From: Hymenobacter negativus
GTDB taxonomy: Bacteria > Bacteroidota > Bacteroidia > Cytophagales > Hymenobacteraceae
NCBI RefSeq assembly: GCF_016056375.1
Contig: NZ_JAEDAE010000016.1
Location: 1 to 42,454 of the forward strand
DNA: 42,454 bases
Direction of reading: 5' to 3'
This document shows positions 13,802 to 21,877 of this stretch, in pieces (the stretch's first letter is position 1; each line of letters starts with the position of its first letter). The notes beneath the pieces are model-generated. The model made no database searches. It was not told the origin of the DNA and was given only the letters and a program-made list of their open reading frames with translations. A program made the translations under genes and the position numbers.

Positions 13802-15889
13802 ATGAAACACACTGTCACTACTGCTATTCTATTGTCTTTGGGACTGGGCACTTTTCAGGCGCAGGCACAGGTGAAACCCGTTCCGGGAAAGCCTTTGCCG
13901 GCCAAGGCGGCACCTGCCGTGGCTAGGCCTGTTCCGGCCAAAGCAGCCCTTGCTAAACCAGTACCGGCCAAACCGGCCGCACCTAAGCCGGCAACTCCCA
14001 AACCTGCGCCCGTGAGTGCCGCGCCGGTGGCCCCGGCGCCGGTAGCCGCTTCGGCTTCGGCTTCGGCTCCTGCCCCTGCTCCTGCCCAACCCAAGGCCGA
14101 CACGGGTCCGGCTGTGCGCTACACCGTGTCGTTCCCGAACGCGGTGCACCACGAGGCCAAAGTGACGGCCACATTTGCGGGCCTGCCTGCTGGGCCGCTG
14201 CACGTGCGCATGGCCCGCAGCTCGCCCGGCCGCTACGCCATCCACGATTTTGCCAAGAACGTGTACTATGTGGTGGCCACCGACGGCGCCAACCACCCGC
14301 TGCCCCTCAACCGCCCCGACCCCTACGGATGGGACGTGATGCCGGCCGCCGACGGCACCGTGATTTTCAGCTACACCCTGTACGGCGACCAGACGGACGG
14401 CACTAACGTGGGCATCGACCAGCAGCACGCCCACCTCAACCTGCCGGCCGCCCTGTGCTACGCCACCGGGCTGGAAGGCCGCGCCACCGAAATTAAGTTT
14501 GACCTGCCCGCCACCTGGAAAGTAGCTTCGCAGCTGCGCCAGGGCTCGGACAAAGCTGTGTACACGGCCCCCAACATGCAGTACATGATGGATAGCCCGG
14601 TATCGCTGGGGCCGCAGCAGGTGCTGTCGTGGCAGGAAGGCGACCAGACCATCGAGCTGGCCACGCTGTACATGGGCCCGACCTCGGAAATTGATGCCTA
14701 TGCCAAGAAAATCCAGAAGGTAGTTAAGGAGGAAAAAGCCGTTTTCGGTGAGCTTCCTACTTTCGATTTTGCCCGCTACACCTTCGTGGCCGACTACCTG
14801 ACCCAGGCCAAAGGCGATGGCATGGAGCACCGCAACTCAACATCGGTGACCAGTCCCCGCTCGCTGAAGGATGAGGACGCGACCAAGAACCTGGGTACCG
14901 TGGCTCATGAGTTCTTCCACGCCTGGAACGTGGAGCGCCTGCGTCCCAAAGACCTGGAGCCCTTTGACTTCCAGCGCGTGAACATGAGCGACAACCTCTG
15001 GTTTGCCGAAGGATTCACGCAGTACTACGGCCGCCTGGCCCTGCGCCGCGCCAAGCTGATTGAGGACGAGGATTTCCTCGACGACATCAGCCGCTGGGTG
15101 AACCTGCGTCAGAACAGCCCCGGCGCTCGCTATGCCTCCGCCATCGACATGAGCCGCCAGGCTGCTTATACCGACGGAGCCGGCACGGGCGCGCCCATGA
15201 ACCTGGTAAACACCAACTTGTCGTACTACGACCAGGGCGCAGGTATTGCTCTAGTGCTCGACTTGCAGCTGCGCCAGCACCACCGCTCCTCGCTCGATAA
15301 GTTCATGCAGGCCATGTGGCAGCAGTACGGCAAGAAGCAGGCGGGCTATGCCCCCACCGCGCCCTACACCACCCGCGACCTGCAGCGCGTGCTGGGCGAG
15401 GTGAGCAAGGACACGGTGTTTGCCAGCCGCTTCTTCCGGCAGTACGTGTACGGCCGCGAGCAGCCGCGCTTCAGCGAAAACCTGCTGGTGGCCGGCCTGG
15501 CTGTCATTCCGACTCGGGCTTTGGGCGCGGCCCTGCCCAGCCAGGTGGAGTTTGACGAAGATGGCCGCTGCTTGGTGGCCTACAACACCCAGATTGGCTC
15601 GGGCCTGTACAAGGCCGGTATCGACCGGGGCGACCAGATTGTGGTGCTTGATGGCCAGACCATCAAAAGCTCCGGCGACCTCGACGGCGTGCTGCACAAG
15701 CACTCGCCCAGCGACGTGGTATTTGTGAAAGTGAAAACCCGGGGCGGCGTGGAGCGCACCACCCAGCTCATCCTCGCCGAAGACCCCAACGTGCAGGTGA
15801 AACCCGTGGAAGCGGTAGAAAAAATGGTGCTTTCGCCCGCGCAGAAAACCCTGCGCGAGGCCTGGCTGGCCAGTCAGGCGTCCAACTAA
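13802..15889 (+). CDS. M61 family peptidase with PDZ domain
   Basis: Exported zinc metallopeptidase of 695 residues, related to glycyl aminopeptidase. A signal peptide (residues 1-23, ending FQAQAQ) is followed by an unusually long Pro/Ala/Lys-rich linker (about residues 24-100), then the M61 N-terminal beta domain (VRYTVSFPNAVHHEAKVTAT). The active site is complete: His369-Glu370-x-x-His373 in HEFFHAWNVERLRP and the third zinc ligand Glu403 in WFAEGFTQYY. Residues about 575-660 form a PDZ domain (GSGLYKAGIDRGDQIVVLDG). The ATG at 13802 is chosen because it opens the signal peptide; the frame continues upstream to 13664 through AT-rich spacer. The substrate is unknown. Confidence 0.93.
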   Translation: MKHTVTTAILLSLGLGTFQAQAQVKPVPGKPLPAKAAPAVARPVPAKAALAKPVPAKPAAPKPATPKPAPVSAAPVAPAPVAASASASAPAPAPAQPKADTGPAVRYTVSFPNAVHHEAKVTATFAGLPAGPLHVRMARSSPGRYAIHDFAKNVYYVVATDGANHPLPLNRPDPYGWDVMPAADGTVIFSYTLYGDQTDGTNVGIDQQHAHLNLPAALCYATGLEGRATEIKFDLPATWKVASQLRQGSDKAVYTAPNMQYMMDSPVSLGPQQVLSWQEGDQTIELATLYMGPTSEIDAYAKKIQKVVKEEKAVFGELPTFDFARYTFVADYLTQAKGDGMEHRNSTSVTSPRSLKDEDATKNLGTVAHEFFHAWNVERLRPKDLEPFDFQRVNMSDNLWFAEGFTQYYGRLALRRAKLIEDEDFLDDISRWVNLRQNSPGARYASAIDMSRQAAYTDGAGTGAPMNLVNTNLSYYDQGAGIALVLDLQLRQHHRSSLDKFMQAMWQQYGKKQAGYAPTAPYTTRDLQRVLGEVSKDTVFASRFFRQYVYGREQPRFSENLLVAGLAVIPTRALGAALPSQVEFDEDGRCLVAYNTQIGSGLYKAGIDRGDQIVVLDGQTIKSSGDLDGVLHKHSPSDVVFVKVKTRGGVERTTQLILAEDPNVQVKPVEAVEKMVLSPAQKTLREAWLASQASN

Positions 15890-15911
15890 AAGCAACTTGA
15901 TATAAAGGTTG

Positions 15912-15962
15912 GCCCCGTCGGGCCGGAGCCGCATGGAGCGGCCCGGCCCGACGGGGCTTTTT
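15912..15962 (+). terminator. Intrinsic terminator after the M61 gene
   Basis: A 13-bp stem GCCCCGTCGGGCC / GGCCCGACGGGGC (15912-15924 with 15945-15957), with a smaller inner hairpin in the loop, ends in T5 at 15958-15962. It closes the M61 transcript. Confidence 0.88.
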
Positions 15963-16002
15963 GCTGCGCGGGGGTTGGGGCCGGTTGATTGGCTAAAATC
16001 TC

Positions 16003-16010
16003 TACCTTTG
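16003..16010 (+). promoter_or_regulatory. -7 element of the PspA-like/Ppx-like cluster
   Basis: TACCTTTG matches TAnnTTTG exactly in the spacer after the M61 terminator, about 87 bases before the first gene of the cluster. TTG triplets lie at spacings of 15 and 25, neither ideal. It is the only good -7 box in the spacer, so it probably drives 16098-18931. Confidence 0.5.
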
Positions 16011-16097
16011 GACGGTTGGTGACGGTTTTTACGCCGTTCAGCTAATCCCTACGCACCAGCTATTCCCTTTCCTTTATTTTCATTTTTCTGTTTTGTC

Positions 16098-16787
16098 ATG
16101 GCAATTTTCGATAAGCTCGCCAACGCTGCCAAGGACTTTTTTATCGAGCCCGAGGAAGGCGCAGTTGCTCCGACGACTCCTCCGACTGCGCAGTATGGAG
16201 CCGCCCAGCCTGCCGCACCCGTTATCCCTAATGCGACGCCCGATGCCGCGCCGGCTCCCGGCCAGGCCGAACAACGCCACCTCGACCACATTGCGGGCCT
16301 GCTGGCGGGGGATGGCAAAGATTTCGCGGCCTATATGAAGATGGTGAAAAGCATGGCTGCCGCCGGTCTGAGCGGCCCTATGCTTTACCAGACGGCCTTC
16401 AACGCCTTTACGGCCGTGAATGGCGGCACCGTACCGGCGCTGCTGGCCTCGGCTACGCAGTTTGAGCAAACCCTGGCCGACGACCGCGCCAAAGTGCTGA
16501 CCCGCCACCGCGAGAAAATGGGCGAAGGCGCGGCCCCCGGTGCTGCGCCCGGCCCCGTGGCCCTGCTCATGGCCCAAGAAAAAAAGCTGGCCGCCGACCT
16601 CGCCGAACTCACCCAACAGCTGCAGGCCAAGCAGCAACAGCTTCAGCAAACCCAGCAGCAGCTGGGCGAGGAGCGCCGCAAATCCCAGAGCGCGCTGGCC
16701 TCCTACGAGCTGGCCAATGCTGCCGCAATGGCCGACCTGCAAACCCACCACAAAGCCGCCGAGACGTTTTTGAACGCGGCGAAGTAA
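16098..16787 (+). CDS. Hypothetical coiled-coil protein, first gene of PspA-like cluster
   Basis: Soluble protein of 229 residues, family not recognised. The N-terminus MAIFDKLANAAKDFFIEPEE can form an amphipathic helix that might touch the membrane. Next is a Pro/Ala-rich disordered linker (about 22-55), then a helical domain (about 57-130, HLDHIAGLLAGDGKDFAAYM and following). A Gln-rich coiled coil occupies about 155-229 (LTQQLQAKQQQLQQTQQQLG). No catalytic motif is visible. It is followed after 36 bases by the membrane-anchored PspA-like gene and then by the Ppx/GppA-like gene, all on the same strand, so a structural or adaptor role in a shared complex is a reasonable inference, not a demonstrated one. 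Confidence 0.75.
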   Translation: MAIFDKLANAAKDFFIEPEEGAVAPTTPPTAQYGAAQPAAPVIPNATPDAAPAPGQAEQRHLDHIAGLLAGDGKDFAAYMKMVKSMAAAGLSGPMLYQTAFNAFTAVNGGTVPALLASATQFEQTLADDRAKVLTRHREKMGEGAAPGAAPGPVALLMAQEKKLAADLAELTQQLQAKQQQLQQTQQQLGEERRKSQSALASYELANAAAMADLQTHHKAAETFLNAAK

Positions 16788-16823
16788 GCTCCTGCGATTT
16801 CCACCTTTCAATCTTTCTGCAAA

Positions 16824-17819
16824 ATGAATACCCCGTTATTAGGTCCGCCCTCGCCCGCCGACGGCCTGCCATCCTGGCAAAAACCGGAGAAAGCCGCCGC
16901 CTGGGTTTTTGTGGCCGGGCTGGTCGGCTTGGGCGTGTATTACTGGGGGAAGATTCTGCCTTTTCTCATTGATATCGTTTTCGATACCGTGAAGCTGGGC
17001 ATTGGCCTAGGAGTGTTGTTCGTGCTGTTTTTGCTGGCCACCAACAAGCGAATTCAAACCGGACTCTGGTATTTGGGGCAGCGTATTTTTCGCACCGCCG
17101 CCAGCATTTTTGTGAATACCGACCCCATTGGCATCATGGAGGACTACATCTCAAATACCGAGAAGGAGGCCCGCAACATGGACGCCGAAGTGGGCCACAT
17201 CGAAGGTGCTAACGAGTTGGTGAAACGCAAGATGGCTGCCAACGCTGCCCAGATGAAAGAGTATTTGTCCTTGGCCGCCTCGGCCCAGCGTCAGGGCGAA
17301 AAAGATGCCGCCGACAGCTACGCCAGCCGCGCCGCCCAGCTCGAAGATTATAATAAACGCCTGCAGCCAATGGCCACCACCACGGCCAACGTGAGCCTGG
17401 TGATGCGCCAGATTCTGAAGGCGGCCCTGCGCCAGATTGACAACAGCAAGTTCAAGGTTAACCTCTTGAAGGACGAGTACGCCCTGGTGAAACGCACCAG
17501 CTCGGGCATGCGCGCGGCCATGAACATCCTGCGCGGCGACCCCGACAAGAAGTACTTCTTCGACCTGGCCACCGACCGCGTGGCCGAGGACATGGCCCAG
17601 CAGCTGGGCCAGATTAAGCAGGCCATGCGCTACTCGCAGGAATTCGTCAAGGAGATGGACATCCAGAACGGGGTGATGAGCGAGAAGGGCCAGCACCTGC
17701 TCGACCAGTACCAGAAGGGCGAATTCAGCGCCATTATGAACAACGAGCCGCCCGTGCCGATGACGGCCGCCACCACCCGCCAGGCCACTGACGATGCCTA
17801 CGGCAAGCTGCTGGATTAA
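16824..17819 (+). CDS. Membrane-anchored PspA/Vipp1-like coiled-coil protein
   Basis: A 331-residue protein. Residues about 26-45 and 48-75 are hydrophobic and form one or two membrane segments (AAWVFVAGLVGLGVYYWG; LGIGLGVLFVLFLLA). From about 95 on it is long, charged and helical, beginning FVNTDPIGIMEDYISNTEKE and continuing with a paired-helix region (KRKMAANAAQMKEYLSLAAS, GEKDAADSYASRAAQLEDYN). This order of short helix, long hairpin and AxxA-rich segments resembles PspA/Vipp1 (bacterial ESCRT-III-like) proteins, which coat and protect stressed membranes; classical members lack membrane segments, so the anchor is odd. The similarity is judged by eye and could be generic coiled coil. It lies between the coiled-coil and Ppx/GppA-like genes. 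Confidence 0.6.
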   Translation: MNTPLLGPPSPADGLPSWQKPEKAAAWVFVAGLVGLGVYYWGKILPFLIDIVFDTVKLGIGLGVLFVLFLLATNKRIQTGLWYLGQRIFRTAASIFVNTDPIGIMEDYISNTEKEARNMDAEVGHIEGANELVKRKMAANAAQMKEYLSLAASAQRQGEKDAADSYASRAAQLEDYNKRLQPMATTTANVSLVMRQILKAALRQIDNSKFKVNLLKDEYALVKRTSSGMRAAMNILRGDPDKKYFFDLATDRVAEDMAQQLGQIKQAMRYSQEFVKEMDIQNGVMSEKGQHLLDQYQKGEFSAIMNNEPPVPMTAATTRQATDDAYGKLLD

Positions 17820-17836
17820 TGACCCGAAACCTGAAC

Positions 17837-17864
17837 GTCATGCTGAGCGCAGTCGAAGCATGAC
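17837..17864. repeat. REP-like palindrome
   Basis: GTCATGCT (17837-17844) and AGCATGAC (17857-17864) form a perfect 8-bp stem around GAGCGCAGTCGA. The outline GTCATGCTGAGCGCAG..GA recurs in longer form at 29626-29725 and, more distantly, at 18960-19070, so it belongs to a dispersed intergenic repeat family. It sits inside the 107-base spacer before the Ppx/GppA-like gene. Confidence 0.7.
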
Positions 17865-17926
17865 CGTATAAAATTTATTCAAAAACCTCCCCTCAGTCTT
17901 CTTTCACCACCTTAACTGCAAGCACC

Positions 17927-18931
17927 ATGCGGCTAACCTTCGCCAGCAAAGCCATTATCGCGGCCATCATCCTCATTGGCCTATACTTTGGTATCCGCCG
18001 CTTTACGGCCACCAACCCGGAGCTGGCCAAAACGGGCCGCTCGGCCATCGACCCGGTGCCGGTTGATACCATCGTCAATAATAATGGCGGTTCCGACACG
18101 CCGGGCACCGCTACCGGCACCAAGCCAGCCTTCTCCTACGAGGCACCCGCGCCCGTCGATGGCAAGCTGAAAGGCGTGGTAGAATTGGGGGCCAGCGGCT
18201 TCAACTCCTTCATCGTCCGCATCGACCAGAACCGCACCTGGAAGCTGGAAAAAGCCGATTTCGGCAACAGCCTGGTGATGGAAAACATGGCCACCGACGA
18301 CGATATCCGCAAGGGGCTCAAGGCCTATATCGGCCAGATGCTGGACTTCGGCGTGGGTGGGCGCGACATTCATTTCGTGGTGAGCTCGGGCGCGTTGAAA
18401 GCCGACGTAACGGGCAAAATCGTGAAAGTGCTGAAAGGCATGGGCTACGTGGTGAACACCGTGACGCCCGAGCGCGAAGGCGTGCTGGGCCTGCGCTCGG
18501 TGCTGCCGGCTTCGTTTGCCGACCGCGCCTTCGTGACGGATATCGGCTCGGGCAACACCAAAATCTCGTGGCTCGACGGCAACCAGCCGAAGTCGGTGGA
18601 AACCTTCGGGGCCAAGTACTTCGAGAAAGGCACTGCCGATGCCACTGTGGCCGCCGAGGTAAAGGAGAAGGCTACCCAAGTGCCGGCCGATTTGCGCGGG
18701 ACTTGCTTCATCATCGGCGGTGTGCCGTTTGAGCTGGCCAAGAAAGTGCGCAAGGGCAAGGAACGTTACACCGTGCTCGACGCGCCAAGCGCCTACCAGC
18801 TCGATAACGCCAAATCGAAAGCTGGCCTGAACATCTACAAATCCATCGCCGACGCTACCGGCTGCAAGCAGTTCGTGTTCGACTGGGACGCCAACTTCAC
18901 CATCGGCTATTTGCTGACGCTGCCGAAGTAA
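17927..18931 (+). CDS. Membrane-anchored Ppx/GppA-like protein
   Basis: A 334-residue protein with one N-terminal membrane segment (AIIAAIILIGLYFGI), a Pro/Gly/Thr-rich linker to about residue 72, and a C-terminal domain resembling exopolyphosphatase/guanosine pentaphosphatase (Ppx/GppA), a branch of the actin/Hsp70 fold. Visible motifs: GVVELGASGFNSFIVRI (phosphate-1 region, Glu for Asp), FVVSSGALKADV, TPEREGVLGLRSVLP (matching the GEEEA catalytic region), FVTDIGSGNTKISWL (phosphate-2) and FIIGGVPFELAKK. The linker type suggests the domain lies outside the cytoplasm, but the charges around the anchor leave topology open. Its closest relative here is the fusion protein at 5093. Activity on polyphosphate, (p)ppGpp or nucleotides is untested; it could instead be a binding or scaffold domain. 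Confidence 0.7.
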   Translation: MRLTFASKAIIAAIILIGLYFGIRRFTATNPELAKTGRSAIDPVPVDTIVNNNGGSDTPGTATGTKPAFSYEAPAPVDGKLKGVVELGASGFNSFIVRIDQNRTWKLEKADFGNSLVMENMATDDDIRKGLKAYIGQMLDFGVGGRDIHFVVSSGALKADVTGKIVKVLKGMGYVVNTVTPEREGVLGLRSVLPASFADRAFVTDIGSGNTKISWLDGNQPKSVETFGAKYFEKGTADATVAAEVKEKATQVPADLRGTCFIIGGVPFELAKKVRKGKERYTVLDAPSAYQLDNAKSKAGLNIYKSIADATGCKQFVFDWDANFTIGYLLTLPK

Positions 18932-18959
18932 ATCCATTTATTGTTCGGCAAACATACCT

Positions 18960-19070
18960 CGTCTGTCATCCTGAGCATTCTGCGATTAAAGCAGAGACGA
19001 AGGACCTTCTTACGTTAGAAAACTTATTAACGTGAGAAGGTCCTTCGCAGAATGCTTAGGATGACAGACG
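18960..19070. repeat. Long imperfect inverted repeat ending in a T-tract
   Basis: CGTCTGTCATCCTGAGCATTC (first 21 positions from 18960) pairs with the end at 19070, and the inner part GAAGGACCTTCTTACGT pairs with ACGTGAGAAGGTCCTTC. One bulge of about 14 bases interrupts the left arm. T5 follows at 19071-19075, so it can act as the terminator of the cluster. The CATCCTGAGC...GAAGG outline is of a type often seen between genes in this group. Confidence 0.75.
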
Positions 19071-19146
19071 TTTTTCGTTGTTAAAAACACTTCTGCTGCC
19101 TACCCGTTTCTTTGGCTTCGTAAGCGTCTTTCAACACCCCAGCCTC

Positions 19147-20160
19147 ATGCCCCAACGCATTTCCTATCTCCGCAATGAGGCGCTGCCCACCGTGCGGCCC
19201 GGCTACCCCGGCAATAAGCTGTTCGGTAACGAATTTGCCAACGGCGAGGAACTGTTTGAGCCGAGCTTTGCCAATGTGCTAAAGTGGCAGCTCTCGACCA
19301 ACCCGCAGAAGGAGGAAAAGAAGCGCGACACCTGGGCTCCGGACGTGGTGGACTGCGCCGCCGCCTTTTCCTCCACCGAGGACATGCTGGTGTGGCTGGG
19401 CCACTCCTGCTTCCTGTTGCGGGCGGCCGGCGTATCGCTGCTGTTCGACCCAGTCCTGTTCAGTTCCATCGGCCTGCGGCACCGCCACGCCCTGCCCTGC
19501 CCGCCCGAGGCCATCCGCAGCCTCGATTACCTGCTGCTCTCGCACGGCCACCGCGACCACCTCGACGAGAAATCCATCAAGCTGCTCGCCGCCCAGAACC
19601 CGCAGATGCAGGTATTATCCTCCTTGCGGATGACCCCGCTGCTGCGCGGCATGGCCCCCGCCCTGCCCGTTCAGGAAGCCGGCTGGTGGCAGCAGTATGA
19701 CCTCGGCCCCGATGCGCCACTCGAAATCACTTACCTGCCCGCCGCCCACTGGCACCGCCGGGGCCTGACCGATATGAACCGCGTGCTTTGGGGCAGCTTC
19801 ATGATTCGGGTGCAGGACAAGCTCATCTACTTCGCCGGCGACACCGCCTACGCCGAGCATTTCGAAGCCATCGAAGCCCGCTTCGGCCCCATCGACATTG
19901 CGCTGATGCCCATCGGGGCCTACAAACCGGCTTACATGATGGCCAAAAGCCACGTCAATCCCCACGAAGCCGCTAAAGCCGCCAACGTGCTGCGCGCCGG
20001 CCACGTGGTGCCCATGCACTACGGCACCTTCGCCCTGGCCGACGAGCCAGCCTCCGAGCCCCTGCGGCAACTCAAAGAAGTGGCGGCCGGCGGCATGCTG
20101 CGCGGCGAGCTGCACGCCCCCGCCGTGGGCGAAATCCTGCGCTGGCAGGACTGGGAGTAG
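19147..20160 (+). CDS. NAPE-PLD-like metallo-beta-lactamase-fold hydrolase
   Basis: Zinc hydrolase of the metallo-beta-lactamase superfamily, 337 residues. The metal motif is SHGHRDHLD (His133, His135, Asp137, His138). The rest follows the N-acyl-phosphatidylethanolamine phospholipase D-like pattern: LVWLGHSCFLLR, PAAHWHRRG, LWGSFMIRVQDKLIYFAGDT, IALMPIGAYKP, SHVNPHEAAKAA and MHYGTFALADEP. Members can hydrolyse phospholipids, but bacterial specificities vary. There is no signal peptide, so it should act in the cytoplasm or at the inner membrane. The ATG at 19147 begins the family-like part; the frame is open to 19078 through repeat-flanking DNA. It is followed by a sodium:solute symporter gene after 119 bases. 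Confidence 0.9.
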   Translation: MPQRISYLRNEALPTVRPGYPGNKLFGNEFANGEELFEPSFANVLKWQLSTNPQKEEKKRDTWAPDVVDCAAAFSSTEDMLVWLGHSCFLLRAAGVSLLFDPVLFSSIGLRHRHALPCPPEAIRSLDYLLLSHGHRDHLDEKSIKLLAAQNPQMQVLSSLRMTPLLRGMAPALPVQEAGWWQQYDLGPDAPLEITYLPAAHWHRRGLTDMNRVLWGSFMIRVQDKLIYFAGDTAYAEHFEAIEARFGPIDIALMPIGAYKPAYMMAKSHVNPHEAAKAANVLRAGHVVPMHYGTFALADEPASEPLRQLKEVAAGGMLRGELHAPAVGEILRWQDWE

Positions 20161-20171
20161 GTTTTTAGGGC

Positions 20172-20279
20172 TTGAGCGTAGGAGGGCAAGGGGGCATGAG
20201 TTATTCTGCCGACCTTTGTCCCCAATTTCCTTTCCAAACTCTTACCCTCCTACCCCCATCCCCTCCTGCCCTAGCTTAC
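20172..20279. repeat. Pyrimidine/purine-rich inverted repeat
   Basis: A purine-rich left part (GTAGGAGGGCAAGGGGG, from 20178) is complementary in type to the pyrimidine-rich right part around 20240-20275 (ACCCTCCTACCCCCATCC). The right part closely resembles 28153-28190, marking a second dispersed family. It forms the leader of the symporter gene. GACCTTTG at 20211-20218 is one mismatch from the -7 consensus. Confidence 0.5.
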
Positions 20280-21785
20280 ATGTCGCCCACTTTAGTACTG
20301 AGCCTGGTTGCGGGCTATTTCGTCGTCCTCATCATCATTGCGCTGCTTACCTCGCGGGGCGCGACCAGCGAAAGCTTTTTCGTGGCCAACCGCAACGCGC
20401 CGTGGTACATGGTGGCATTTGCCATGATTGGCACCTCGCTCTCGGGCGTCACCTTCATCTCGGTGCCGGGCAACGTGTACGGCAAAAGCTGGAGCTACCT
20501 GGCGGTGGCGTCGGGCTTTGTGGCCGGCTACGTAGTCATCGGCACCGTACTTATGCCGCTCTACTACCGCCTGCGGCTGGTGAGCATCTACTCGTATCTG
20601 GAGCAGCGCTTTGGGTATTGGAGCTATAAAACCGGGGCCTTGTTCTTTTTGATTTCCAGGTCTTTGGGCTCGGCTCTGCGGCTGTATCTGGTGGCGGGCG
20701 TGCTGCAACTGGCCGTGTTCGATGCCATGGGCGTGCCGTTTGCCGTGACGGTGGTGGTCAGCATCCTGTTCATCTACCTCTATACCTTCAAGGGCGGCCT
20801 GAAAACAATTCTCTGGACGGATACTTTCCAGACGCTGGCCATGCTCAGCTGCGTGGCCCTAAGCATCTATTTCATGTCGGATGCGCTGAATTATTCCTTC
20901 GCTAAGCTCGTCACCTCGGTGAAAGAAAGCCCGATGTCGCAGGTCTACTTCTCCGATTTCCGCGACGATAAATTCTTCTGGAAGCAGTTCGCCTCGGGCA
21001 TGTTCATCACCATCGTGATGACCGGCCTCGACCAGGACTTGATGCAGAAAAACCTCAGCTGCCGCAGCCTCGGCGAGGCCCAGAAGAATCTGTTCTGGTT
21101 CACGCCGGTCATTGTGTGCGTTAATATTCTGTTCCTCACGCTGGGCGTACTCATGTACCAGTACGCCGCCGCCCGCGGCCTCAAGCTCACCGAGCTGCCC
21201 CAGCTCCTCAACCTTAAAGGCACCCTCGATACCGATAAGGTTTTCCCTTATCTGGCCACCACACAGTTCTCACTGGCGGCTGGCATCATCTTCATCCTGG
21301 GCATTATTGCCGTCACCTACGCCTCGGCCGACTCGGCCCTGACCTCGCTCACCACTTCGTTCTGCATCGACTTCCTCGACATTAAGCAATACCCCGAAGC
21401 TCGGCAGACGCGCCTGCGCCAGCTCACGCACTTGGGCTGGTCGGTGGTACTCATCGTCATCATCCTCATCTTCCGCATCCTCAACGAGCAAAGCCTGATT
21501 GATGCCGTGTACAAGGCCGCCGGCTTCACCTACGGCCCTCTGCTGGGCCTTTTCGCCTTCGGCATCTTCACCCACCGCCAGCTGCGCGACCGGCTGGTGC
21601 TGCCTACCTGCGTGGTCGCCGTCAGCCTCACCCTGCTCATCGTGTCGCACTCTGTGGAGTGGCTGAACGGCTACAAGTTCGGCTTCGAAATCCTGTTGCT
21701 GAACGGGGCGCTGGTGTACTTGGGTCTGCTGCTCATTTCGCGCCCTGCCGACGCAGCCGAAGCGCCCGCGAACCTGTCGGCTTAG
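20280..21785 (+). CDS. Sodium:solute symporter (SSS family)
   Basis: Inner-membrane sodium-coupled transporter of 501 residues with the LeuT-type fold. About 13 hydrophobic segments are visible. Family signatures: the first helix region LVAGYFVVLIIIALL, the unwound-helix region MIGTSLSGVTFISVPGNVYG, FKGGLKTILWTDTFQTLAML (the conserved GGLxxVxxTDxxQ pattern) and GIIAVTYASADSALTSLTTS, near the sodium site. The substrate (sugar, proline, carboxylate or other) cannot be named. The ATG at 20280 starts directly before the first helix; the longer frame from 20172 runs through the repeat. No catabolic gene lies beside it, so context does not help. Confidence 0.92.
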   Translation: MSPTLVLSLVAGYFVVLIIIALLTSRGATSESFFVANRNAPWYMVAFAMIGTSLSGVTFISVPGNVYGKSWSYLAVASGFVAGYVVIGTVLMPLYYRLRLVSIYSYLEQRFGYWSYKTGALFFLISRSLGSALRLYLVAGVLQLAVFDAMGVPFAVTVVVSILFIYLYTFKGGLKTILWTDTFQTLAMLSCVALSIYFMSDALNYSFAKLVTSVKESPMSQVYFSDFRDDKFFWKQFASGMFITIVMTGLDQDLMQKNLSCRSLGEAQKNLFWFTPVIVCVNILFLTLGVLMYQYAAARGLKLTELPQLLNLKGTLDTDKVFPYLATTQFSLAAGIIFILGIIAVTYASADSALTSLTTSFCIDFLDIKQYPEARQTRLRQLTHLGWSVVLIVIILIFRILNEQSLIDAVYKAAGFTYGPLLGLFAFGIFTHRQLRDRLVLPTCVVAVSLTLLIVSHSVEWLNGYKFGFEILLLNGALVYLGLLLISRPADAAEAPANLSA

Positions 21786-21877
21786 TCCGGGGTTTGAGGT
21801 ATTTGAGCCATTCATTCGTCTTCTCAGTTATGCGATTTATAAATGGCGCGGGCGCTGGCCCGGCCGTTATTCTGCCT

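Noticed and set aside
15900..16097. Riboswitch or structured leader before the 16098 gene
   Set aside because: Apart from the terminator and the -7 box I could not recognise any conserved aptamer fold.
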